A stretch of DNA of 14,862 nucleotides from JACDET01 sp035568375 (GTDB taxonomy: Bacteria; Patescibacteriota; Microgenomatia; Levybacterales; UBA12049): NCBI GenBank assembly GCA_035568375.1, contig DATMOG010000066.1, positions 1-14,862 of the forward strand, in the 5' to 3' direction. The notes beneath the pieces were generated by a model. That model ran no database searches. It was not told where the DNA came from and saw only the letters and a list, made by a program, of their open reading frames with translations. Numbering within the stretch: position 1 is the stretch's first letter; each line of letters begins with the position of its first letter. The position numbers and the translations under genes are program-made. Positions 6,593-12,337 of the stretch are shown piece after piece.

Positions 6593-6610
6593 CTAATTGG
6601 CCTCATGAGT

Positions 6611-6635
6611 GAATGAAAGAGTCTAACCCTCGGAA
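6611..6635. repeat. degenerate copy 3 of the AATGAAA-GTCTRACC repeat
   Basis: GAATGAAAGAGTCTAACC at 6611-6628 shares its left part with the two palindromes at 4534 and 5786, but the right arm (CTCGGAAC) no longer pairs well. It lies upstream of the slipin promoter, as copy 1 lies upstream of the MFS promoter. Confidence 0.5.
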
Positions 6636-6655
6636 CAATTTTTTTTAGCCTCTTT

Positions 6656-6684
6656 TTGAAAATTTGCGTTATTAGTGATACCAT
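6656..6684 (+). promoter_or_regulatory. promoter of the slipin gene, probably leaderless
   Basis: TTGAAA (6656-6661), a 17-bp spacer and TACCAT (6679-6684) preceded by TGA form a plausible promoter. The -10 box ends 6 nt before the ATG at 6691, so transcription should start at the start codon. Confidence 0.5.
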
Positions 6685-6690
6685 ATATAT

Positions 6691-7446
6691 ATGGTAATTT
6701 TAATTCCAATTTTGATTATCCTTTTTTTTGCCAGTGTTAAGGTGGTCAAAGAGTATGATCGAGGTGTTATTTTTTTCTTAGGCAGATTTACTTCAGTTCG
6801 TGGACCTGGACTTATTTTCCTTATTCCTTTTTTTGAGAAGATGCAAAAGGTGACGCTTCGGACCATTACCATGGAAATTCCTTCGCAAAAAATTATCACC
6901 AAGGATAATGTTTCAATAGATATCGCTGCAGTTGCCTATTATAATATCGTTGATCCCAAAAAATCAGTCATTGCGATTGAAAATGTCAATCAGGCAGTTA
7001 ATCAGATCAGCCAAACGACTGTACGCAATGTGGTTGGGCAATTTGTACTTGATGAATTACTTTCCCAAACAGCACAGATTAATACCCAAATAAAAAATGT
7101 CATAGATGCTCATACCGAACCATGGGGAGTCCAAGTGACAGCTGTGGAGATTAAAGATATTACTCTACCTGATAATATGCAAAGGGCTATGGCCAAAGAA
7201 GCCGAAGCCGAGCGAGAAAGACGAGCAAAAATTGTAGCAGCAGAAGGAGAATTTCAAGCATCTGTGAAATTGGGGCAAGCAGCAGATATTATTGTTAAGC
7301 ATCCTGTTGCGCTTCAACTTCGAACTCTTCAGACAATGTCTGAAATAAGTACCGAGAAGAACTCAACCATTATCTTCCCAGCCCAATTCATGACAACAGT
7401 CCAAGAAGTTCTTCAAACAATCAAAAATGATACTAAGACAAAATAA
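6691..7446 (+). CDS. SPFH-domain membrane protein (slipin/stomatin family)
   Basis: The 251-residue length matches bacterial slipins. An N-terminal hydrophobic anchor (about 1-16) is followed by VKEYDRGVIFFLGRF (19-33) and VRGPGLIFLIPFFE (36-49), both hallmark stomatin stretches. The SPFH domain continues through ISQTTVRNVVGQFVLDELL (106-124) and VTAVEIKDITLP (149-160). After it comes the charged coiled coil AKEAEAERERRAKIVAAEGE (168-187), through which the proteins oligomerise. Slipins organise membrane microdomains and often recruit or restrain a membrane protease of the NfeD type. No NfeD gene lies next to it here, since only a decayed frame and an opposite-strand transporter follow. A predicted -10 box lies 6 nt upstream of the start, with no Shine-Dalgarno. 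The family call is firm, while the partner and specific role are unknown. Confidence 0.92.
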   Translation: MVILIPILIILFFASVKVVKEYDRGVIFFLGRFTSVRGPGLIFLIPFFEKMQKVTLRTITMEIPSQKIITKDNVSIDIAAVAYYNIVDPKKSVIAIENVNQAVNQISQTTVRNVVGQFVLDELLSQTAQINTQIKNVIDAHTEPWGVQVTAVEIKDITLPDNMQRAMAKEAEAERERRAKIVAAEGEFQASVKLGQAADIIVKHPVALQLRTLQTMSEISTEKNSTIIFPAQFMTTVQEVLQTIKNDTKTK

Positions 7447-7491
7447 TTTATTAAGAAACGGTTATAAATAAGAAGCACTTCTATCAATTGA

Positions 7492-7727
7492 TTCGATTCA
7501 TTTAGTCAGGAAAAGGTTCTAATCGAAACTAATGATAATACAAAAGCGTTACATTTTACCAATAGAGAGGCTTTTATTTTTTAGCGGTATACCCAAACGC
7601 AATTGAAAACTCCAGAAAGCTAAAACCAGAGATTTTTTAAATTGGTAATGATGGCATTCCATTAGCAGATAAATTGGAGTTAGAGTTTCTTTTTATAGTA
7701 TTCTATACCAGTTTTTCACATATTTAA
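7492..7727 (+). pseudogene. protein-like relic with a frameshift and a stop, unknown family
   Basis: The 361-bp gap between the slipin and the second MFS gene contains a conceptual translation that looks like decayed protein. One frame gives FDSFSQEKVLIE and TKALHFTNREAFIF. At a run of six T (7577-7582) it switches to LAVYPNAIENSRKLKPEIF. A TAA follows at a second run of six T, then IGNDGIPLADKLELEFLF continues to a stop at 7725-7727. No start codon is visible. Both breaks are at homopolymers, so either decay or assembly errors could explain them. I do not recognise the family, and chance cannot be excluded for about 75 codons. The rest of the gap (7728-7807) shows nothing I can identify. Confidence 0.35.
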
Positions 7728-7807
7728 CCAGAGGAAACTAGCCTGGAATGGTGATCCTCCGTAGTCTCAATTTCAAAATGACCTCACTAGGATACGAATT
7801 GCTTGCT

Positions 7808-9001
7808 TTAAATTGTATCCAAGTTTTTGTTTGTAAAAGTGACTATAAACAAGAAGAAAAGTAAGCAAGAGAATATTTCAATTGTCCAACGGCTACCCAT
7901 GTATTGAAGAAGCATCCCAGTGATGAAAAAACCAAGTGAATTTGAGCCTAATTCAACCAGACGGATAATGCTGCTTACTCTTCCTCGAATCTCTTCAGGT
8001 ATAGCTGTTGTAAAATAAGAACTAATGGTAATATCAGTGAATGGGTTGATAGCATAAAACGCAGCAGTTACAATTGCCAGGGTTATATTATTAATGGTAA
8101 ATGCAAAACAAATAAAAATAAGAAGGCTTAAAAATGTTATGCGATTGAGAAGTTGGTGAAAAGGAAAACGTTTGAGAATGTTTGTTAAAAAGAGTGAAGC
8201 AATAATTCCACCTATTGCACCACAAGCAAAAATAAGTCCAATGGTTAATGATGTGGCATGATGTTCTCTTGCTAGGACAACAATAATCAAATAAAGTCCG
8301 GTTTCCAGAATTGCATAGCCAGAAATAAGAATATTGAGAAAGCGAATAATGTGATGGTTCCAAAGCCAATTAATACCTTCTTGTGCTTCATGATGGAATG
8401 CTTTGTGTTGAGTTCCTACTGTCCGTAATGGGATATTGATAAAAAATATAGATAATATGTTTAAAAAATAAGAGAGAGAGTCAGTAAAAAATGTCATAAA
8501 TGCACCAATGGTTTGATAAAGAAATCCTCCAAGTGGTGGTCCAACAAGTAGTGCTGTATTAAATGTGGTGTTCCACAGAGCAATCGCAGTGGGAAATTGT
8601 TCTTTCGAAACAACTTTGGAAAAAGACTTAAAACGTGCTAAATTTGCAAATACGAAACAGATGCCTTCAAATACATTAACAAGATATAGCTGAGTAAGAG
8701 TTAGTTGATGGAATATTAATGCTACAGCGATACTTCCTATAGCTAATCCACTTCCCAAGTTGCCAACAATCATGATTACTTTGTTGTCCCATCTATCAAC
8801 AAGGACCCCAACAGGGATTGCTAAAAACAGGTAAATAAAACCACGTATTGCAGCGATGATACCGGCTTGCGCAGGTGATCCAGTGAGAACAAGGACAATC
8901 AGAGGAAGTGCTATATCAGAAACTTCTGTTCCAATGTATGAAACAAATTGTCCTCCTAATAAGAGTGCAAAGTTGTGTTGTTTCCAAAGTGGTTGTGCCA
9001 T
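7808..9001 (-). CDS. MFS transporter of the EntS/MFS_3-like type
   Basis: This is a 397-residue MFS protein when started at the ATG at 9001 (MAQPLWKQHNFALLLGGQF). The reading frame is open 13 codons further to 9040. I prefer 9001 because MFS_3 proteins typically begin just before a LWxxxNFxLLLxGQFxSxxG stretch and because a -10 box lies 12 nt ahead of it. Segment 1 carries GQFVSYIGTEVSDIALPLIV. Motif A appears as AIPVGVLVDRWDNKVIM between segments 2 and 3. About 12 membrane segments are evident. Relatives export siderophores, macrolides or other small molecules, but no substrate can be assigned. It is transcribed alone, convergent with the slipin gene and divergent from the Mpo1-like relic. 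It is not closely similar to the MFS protein at 4583. Confidence 0.88.
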   Translation of the reverse strand: MAQPLWKQHNFALLLGGQFVSYIGTEVSDIALPLIVLVLTGSPAQAGIIAAIRGFIYLFLAIPVGVLVDRWDNKVIMIVGNLGSGLAIGSIAVALIFHQLTLTQLYLVNVFEGICFVFANLARFKSFSKVVSKEQFPTAIALWNTTFNTALLVGPPLGGFLYQTIGAFMTFFTDSLSYFLNILSIFFINIPLRTVGTQHKAFHHEAQEGINWLWNHHIIRFLNILISGYAILETGLYLIIVVLAREHHATSLTIGLIFACGAIGGIIASLFLTNILKRFPFHQLLNRITFLSLLIFICFAFTINNITLAIVTAAFYAINPFTDITISSYFTTAIPEEIRGRVSSIIRLVELGSNSLGFFITGMLLQYMGSRWTIEIFSCLLFFLFIVTFTNKNLDTI

Positions 9002-9013
9002 AATCCTAATGTT

Positions 9014-9022
9014 AACATAGCA
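9014..9022 (-). promoter_or_regulatory. extended -10 promoter of the second MFS gene
   Basis: On the minus strand TGCTATGTT (9022-9014) lies 12 nt before the ATG at 9001, predicting a leader of about 5 nt and supporting that start over the upstream ATG at 9040. Confidence 0.45.
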
Positions 9023-9040
9023 TTTTTGCATAGCAGGCAA

Positions 9041-9195
9041 ACCTAAATCAAAAAATTAAATTTGTCATTGTAGAGAGATGTCTGGAAGATAAGCATAGTC
9101 CTCTTGATTTTTAATCTTCTAACATGATACATGATGCGGAGCAAAAGACTTCTTTAAATTTGAGCGTAGAAGTTTTGGATAATGTCTAATTATAG
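9041..9195. other. intergenic stretch with no recognisable feature
   Basis: This AT-rich sequence lies between the start region of the leftward MFS gene and repeat copy B. I see no reading frame, strong dyad or additional promoter in it. Confidence 0.4.
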
Positions 9196-9276
9196 GAGCT
9201 CAATGTTTTAAGTTAGAGTCACAAATATGGTTATTAAAAAAAGCTAAACATTCAATATTTTCTCAATGGTTTTGTG
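9196..9276 (+). repeat. dispersed intergenic repeat, copy B
   Basis: The first 21 bases, starting GAGCTCAATGTTTTAAG, are identical to those of copy C at 10682. Similarity continues with gaps through CACAAAT, TATTAAAA, GCTAA and TCTCAATGGTTTTGTG. The copy begins 129 bp ahead of the Mpo1-like start codon. Because the neighbour to the left is transcribed away, it cannot be the 3' end of a same-strand gene. Confidence 0.75.
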
Positions 9277-9305
9277 CGTCGAGTGTATGATGTAAGGAAC
9301 TTTTT

Positions 9306-9314
9306 TGTTATACT
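9306..9314 (+). promoter_or_regulatory. extended -10 promoter of the Mpo1-like gene
   Basis: TGTTATACT ends 10 nt before the ATG at 9325, giving an almost leaderless transcript. No convincing -35 box is present, as expected for extended -10 promoters. Confidence 0.5.
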
Positions 9315-9324
9315 TTACGCTGAA

Positions 9325-9602
9325 ATGATAAAAAATACTTAAAACAATTTATCGTTTGTCACAGTGGAATTCTCAATAGAAGTATTCATATAATAGGATT
9401 TATATTAATTGGCTTTGGAATTTTTGAGAAAAATCTTTTGTTGCTTATTACAGGTGGAGTAACACAAGAGCTTGGACATGTTTATCAATACGCAAAAACA
9501 AAAAACTTTAAAGAAAGTCCGTTGTATTGCCTAAAACCACAATCAATTTTTGCTTTTCCTTCATTTATTCTCATTATTCTTTATGTTTTGCTTGTTAGAT
9601 AA
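9325..9602 (+). pseudogene. Mpo1-like (DUF962) small membrane protein, one frameshift at an A-run
   Basis: The ATG at 9325 opens a frame that stops after five codons. The downstream frame is open without interruption to the TAA at 9600-9602. Adding one A to the six-A run at 9330-9335 joins them into a 92-residue protein starting MIKKYLKQFIVCHSGILNRS. The product has H-x4-N-x3-H (CHSGILNRSIH), a hydrophobic segment, then QELGH, and a FKESPLYCLKP stretch before a second hydrophobic segment. This order, with a histidine near the start, QxxGH in the middle and FKxxPLY/W later, is that of the DUF962/Mpo1 family. Yeast Mpo1 is an Fe(II) dioxygenase acting on 2-hydroxy fatty acids. The bacterial role is unknown. 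A good promoter and an otherwise clean frame suggest a recent mutation, phase variation or an assembly error rather than old decay. Confidence 0.65.
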
Positions 9603-9625
9603 TAGTTTCCTAAAAACTTAGAATG

Positions 9626-9654
9626 TTGATACTCACATCTTATAGTGTTATAAT
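9626..9654 (+). promoter_or_regulatory. near-consensus promoter giving a leaderless mRNA
   Basis: TTGATA (9626-9631), a 17-bp spacer and TGTTATAAT (9646-9654, consensus -10 with TGn extension) end exactly 6 nt before the ATG at 9661. This is the clearest leaderless start in the window. Confidence 0.7.
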
Positions 9655-9660
9655 TCCCGC

Positions 9661-10569
9661 ATGAACAACGCAGAAGTCATGGGGATACGAAATGGATTAT
9701 TACATATCAATTCTGATGCGTCTTTGAGATATTTCGAACCTCTAATTGGAAATGGTGCAACGGGTTTTGTGCCTCGTGATAGATTTGGTAATCGTGTCTT
9801 TATATCTTCGACTGGAGCTTATTTTGATAGAGCTGGAAATGAAAATAAAGCAGGAATACTTATCTCTCGTGAAGGAGAGAATTTTATAAAAAGACATCCT
9901 GGAATTCTCAGTGATATAGAAAGAGGTGCATTTGAACTTACAGATACCTTGCAATTTGGTACTCAAGCTCAAGTGACTTCTAAAATAGATTTGGGACGAG
10001 GGAGAAAAATACAAAGTTTACCAGCAGGAGATATTCAAGCCCAATCGAGTGTCTTTCTTCTAGAAATAGATTCCGAAAAGTATGTTGTCAAAAAAAAAGC
10101 TCCTCGACCCAAAAATAGATTGGCTATTGATCGTTCACAGCCATACATTAACGAAATGCTTCAAACACAGAGATTTGGAACTGACTTACATGATCTTTTT
10201 GCTAATGTTGGAATCATAATGGCAACTTTTATGTTTGCTACGGGTCAATTTTCATGTAGTAGGTTTGAAGAAGGGCGGCATCCCACACAAAAAGAACTTG
10301 GAGAAAAAATAGAATCTATATGGTCTGAAATGTATAAGTATCTAGTGAGTCTACAACCAGTATCGAGAATATCCAAACATTATCAACCACCCGATTTGTG
10401 GGATCATATTAAACTTGATCTTAGCAGGGAATATGGGGAAGATGAAGATGGAGGATATGGAGGAGATGGTCTAGTTTGGAGAACGGACAATTTTATTTTA
10501 CGTCCTGATAATAAGATTGTGTGTATTGATCCTTTTTATTATGATCCTCCTTATTCGCGGTGCGCGTAA
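9661..10569 (+). CDS. uncharacterised protein, possibly of protein-kinase/aminoglycoside-phosphotransferase fold
   Basis: This is a 302-residue soluble protein with no signal peptide or membrane segment. I do not recognise the N-terminal 120 residues. The second half has features that read like a kinase-like fold. VFLLEIDSEKYVVKKK (131-146) resembles the beta-3 strand with its ATP-binding lysine. INEML (163-167) could supply the helix C glutamate (E165). FATGQFSC (192-199) sits where a hinge would be. DNFILRPDNKIVCIDPF (276-292) resembles the end of a catalytic loop (N277) followed by the metal-binding Asp (D290). The canonical catalytic HGD or HRD motif is missing, so if the fold is right the enzyme may be atypical or inactive. 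An acidic Gly-rich insertion (EDEDGGYGGDG, 260-270) precedes this segment. The gene has its own strong promoter and no Shine-Dalgarno. It is real by length and promoter, but its function is unknown. Confidence 0.75.
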   Translation: MNNAEVMGIRNGLLHINSDASLRYFEPLIGNGATGFVPRDRFGNRVFISSTGAYFDRAGNENKAGILISREGENFIKRHPGILSDIERGAFELTDTLQFGTQAQVTSKIDLGRGRKIQSLPAGDIQAQSSVFLLEIDSEKYVVKKKAPRPKNRLAIDRSQPYINEMLQTQRFGTDLHDLFANVGIIMATFMFATGQFSCSRFEEGRHPTQKELGEKIESIWSEMYKYLVSLQPVSRISKHYQPPDLWDHIKLDLSREYGEDEDGGYGGDGLVWRTDNFILRPDNKIVCIDPFYYDPPYSRCA

Positions 10570-10681
10570 TTATAAGAATATTACCTAGAATAAGCTAGAT
10601 AGTAGCAAGAAGGGTGTTGAAAAGTTTGTTTTATTCCACTATCTCCTCTCATCGTGTAGTAATATACCTGTTCCAGGTAGC

Positions 10682-10764
10682 GAGCTCAATGTTTTAAGTT
10701 AGTACCACAAATTAGTAGGCTATTAAAACAGGCTAATTATATAAGTTTTCTCGATGATTTTGTG
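10682..10764 (+). repeat. dispersed intergenic repeat, copy C
   Basis: Its first 21 bases are identical to copy B (9196). Its GTTAGTACCACAA and TAAAACAGGCTAAT blocks match copy A (2545 and 2568). It begins 150 bp upstream of the phosphoribosyltransferase start codon. The hexamer AGGCTA occurs twice inside it. Confidence 0.75.
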
Positions 10765-10815
10765 AAGGATCTGTCTGATCTCTCATGTAGAGAACGTTTT
10801 TCTTTAGAAATTTTT

Positions 10816-10824
10816 TGATATACT
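10816..10824 (+). promoter_or_regulatory. extended -10 promoter of the phosphoribosyltransferase gene
   Basis: TGATATACT ends 7 nt before the ATG at 10832, so the mRNA is predicted to be leaderless. The same nine bases form the -10 box of the MFS gene at 4583. Confidence 0.55.
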
Positions 10825-10831
10825 CATTTTA

Positions 10832-11293
10832 ATGTTAGTAGCTAATCAAAAGAATAACGAGATTGTGACGTTTGATAAGTATAAGGAACTTCTTTTTATT
10901 GTCATCAAGAAGATACAGACAGATAAAGAATTTCAACCTGACACTATTCTTGCACTGAGTACTGGTGGTTTTCCTATTGCAGCTGCGATTGCCAAACGAA
11001 TTGGTATAAAAAGTCGTAATGTGGTTGGCATACCTGTTTATAAAGATGAAACAGGAGATTACCATCTTGATGACAGTTTAATTAGTTTGGGAGATTGTTC
11101 AAATCGGCAAGTGTTAGTAATAGATGAAGCAAGTAAACGTGGTTTACTGACTCGGAAAGCTGTTAAAGTAGTTGAGGATCACGGTGGAATAGCTAAGAGC
11201 TGTGTTCTAATTGCCTGGAAAGATGGAATTCAACCTGATTATGTTGCTGAGATTTGTGTAGGAGAGCCGCCTGATTTCTACTGGGAGCATTAA
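10832..11293 (+). CDS. type I phosphoribosyltransferase-family protein (Gpt-like)
   Basis: This 153-residue protein has the small single-domain size of xanthine-guanine type phosphoribosyltransferases. An early strand and loop ILALSTGGFPIAAAIAKRIG (39-58) forms the pyrophosphate-loop region. VLVIDEASKRGLLTRKAV (94-111) corresponds to the PRPP-binding motif vlxvDDxxxTGxT, with the acidic pair D98-E99 kept but Thr-Gly changed to Arg-Gly (R103-G104). The end, PDYVAEICVGEPPDFYWEH, resembles the PDYYVxxxxxWxxxPWE tail of Gpt-like proteins. The family joins a purine or similar base to PRPP, or acts as a regulator. The altered PRPP loop makes the substrate uncertain. The gene is preceded by repeat copy C and an extended -10 box, and nothing follows it as an operon partner. 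Confidence 0.82.
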   Translation: MLVANQKNNEIVTFDKYKELLFIVIKKIQTDKEFQPDTILALSTGGFPIAAAIAKRIGIKSRNVVGIPVYKDETGDYHLDDSLISLGDCSNRQVLVIDEASKRGLLTRKAVKVVEDHGGIAKSCVLIAWKDGIQPDYVAEICVGEPPDFYWEH

Positions 11294-11495
11294 GTTATTT
11301 AATTAATTTGCATCTAACGTGTGGTGCTAGTTTTGTTTTGCAAGATTAAGTAATTAAGAAGAGATTTCAACAAAAAGAGTTAAAGAGCCCACTGCACAAG
11401 TGAGCATTTATGAAATCCAAGTGATTCATTTAATCGAAAGGTGATGTTTGTCAGAACAACAAGATACGCTACCTTTTTTTTGAAACAGTTTGACT

Positions 11496-11827
11496 TTATT
11501 TGCTTCGTCCTTCCGGTACTGGATGAATAATTTCAAACCCAAAACTATCAATGATGTTAAAAAAGGTTACTGTTGCAAGAAATTGGTTACATAACTTTCT
11601 GTATTTGATAAGTAATCGACATAATTTGTTTCTTTCTGGAAGATTGAGCATATTGTACCAGGAATGGAATTGTCTGAATGAGCCTCCCTTTAACAAATAA
11701 TACTCCACAAAAGGAGTATCTCTGACAAATAGAGTTTCCTCAATGGATGTAGGCCTTCTGCGATGGCAGTCAAGAGATGCACTATGCTAGCATTCTCTTG
11801 TAGCATGTTCATCCCCGTGATTATCAT
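11496..11827 (-). pseudogene. frameshifted gene of unknown function
   Basis: Reading leftward from an ATG at 11827, one frame gives MIITGMNMLQENASIVHLL followed by TAIAEGLHPL. Near 11745-11760 the sensible reading moves to another frame that gives SIEETLFVRDTPFVEYYLL. This continues through KGGSFRQFHSWYNMLNLPER and an IIDSFGFEIIHPVPEGRSK end to a stop at 11496. Joining the frames needs a change of one base and gives about 110 residues. The second part alone, read from a GTG at 11708, would be a 70-residue frame, but its sequence clearly extends further upstream. I do not recognise the family. The composition is protein-like throughout, and I judge it a single-lesion pseudogene or an assembly error. 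No clear promoter is visible. Confidence 0.5.
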
Positions 11828-11897
11828 GTTACTTTTTTTTACTTTATCTGCAAACCAGCACCAGTGATTAACTATATTCTTGAAAAAAGTTCACCAC

Positions 11898-12131
11898 ATG
11901 TTCAACTCAACAGAAGAGGAAGCACGAACACTCTGTTGTATTGAAAAATAACTCAAATATACTATGTCTATTCATGAGGTAGTAACAACAATAGCAAAAC
12001 TTGGAGGCTATTTAGCAAGGAAATCAGATGGGCCACCAGGGATAAGGATTGGTTTTCAAACACTACAGCATGTGGTGTATGGAATACTCATGGCTGAAAA
12101 ACTCATATTATTCTTTCCAAGCAACAAATAA
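11898..12131 (+). mobile_element. C-terminal remnant of an IS4-family transposase
   Basis: In one frame FNSTEEEARTLCCIEK is followed by a TAA. The same frame then gives MSIHEVVTTIAKLGGYLARK and SDGPPGIRIGFQTLQHVVYG, ending at the TAA at 12129-12131. The sequence IAKLGGYLARKSDGPPG is the signature tail of IS4/IS50-type transposases (commonly I-GGFLGRKSDGEPG before a WRG-x-QRL segment), and the preceding EEE-x6-C segment matches the stretch that precedes it in these enzymes. The catalytic DDE core is absent, so this is a dead 3' fragment. No terminal inverted repeats were recognised. Its orientation is opposite to the neighbouring relic at 11496-11827. Confidence 0.75.
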
Positions 12132-12162
12132 TACAAAAAATATATCTTCTAGAGCATCACCT

Positions 12163-12188
12163 AACGAATAACAATTTTATTATTCGTT
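12163..12188. terminator. 9-bp hairpin between the IS remnant and the HAD gene
   Basis: AACGAATAA (12163-12171) pairs perfectly with TTATTCGTT (12180-12188) across an 8-nt loop and is followed by TCCTTTTG on the plus strand. It lies between convergent reading frames and could be a weak terminator, though GC content is low and the T-run is poor. Confidence 0.4.
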
Positions 12189-12258
12189 TCCTTTTGTCTA
12201 AAAAGGTAAAAATGAACAGGCACTTCTTTGCTATTGTTACTTATGGATAACGATTAGT

Positions 12259-12295
12259 ATTCAACCACGGGGAGTATGTATTTTTAAGGTTGAAT
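12259..12295. repeat. ATTCAACC/GGTTGAAT inverted repeat
   Basis: Perfect 8-bp arms at 12259-12266 and 12288-12295 enclose a 21-nt segment. It lies 43 bp downstream of the HAD stop codon. It may be a transcript-end structure or a dispersed palindromic element. Confidence 0.45.
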
Positions 12296-12337
12296 TCTCT
12301 CATACCTCGAAATATTTTTGAATCAAAGAGATGGTGA

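Noticed and set aside
6672..6902. 76-codon minus-strand frame over the slipin start
   Set aside because: It is antisense to the hallmark stomatin N-terminus, with a low-complexity basic translation and no promoter.
8091..8369. 92-codon minus-strand frame inside the second MFS gene
   Set aside because: It is an out-of-frame shadow on the same strand with a Ser/Cys/Tyr-rich translation typical of such shadows.
9196..9324. Riboswitch or T-box in the repeated leader (copies B and C)
   Set aside because: The predicted promoters lie downstream of the element, so it would not be part of the mRNA, and no terminator-like stem with a T-run follows it.
9742..10014. 90-codon minus-strand frame inside the 302-residue gene
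   Set aside because: It is antisense to a gene with a consensus promoter, and its translation is Ser-rich and low complexity.
10835..11065. 76-codon minus-strand frame inside the phosphoribosyltransferase
   Set aside because: It is antisense to a recognised family member with no independent support.
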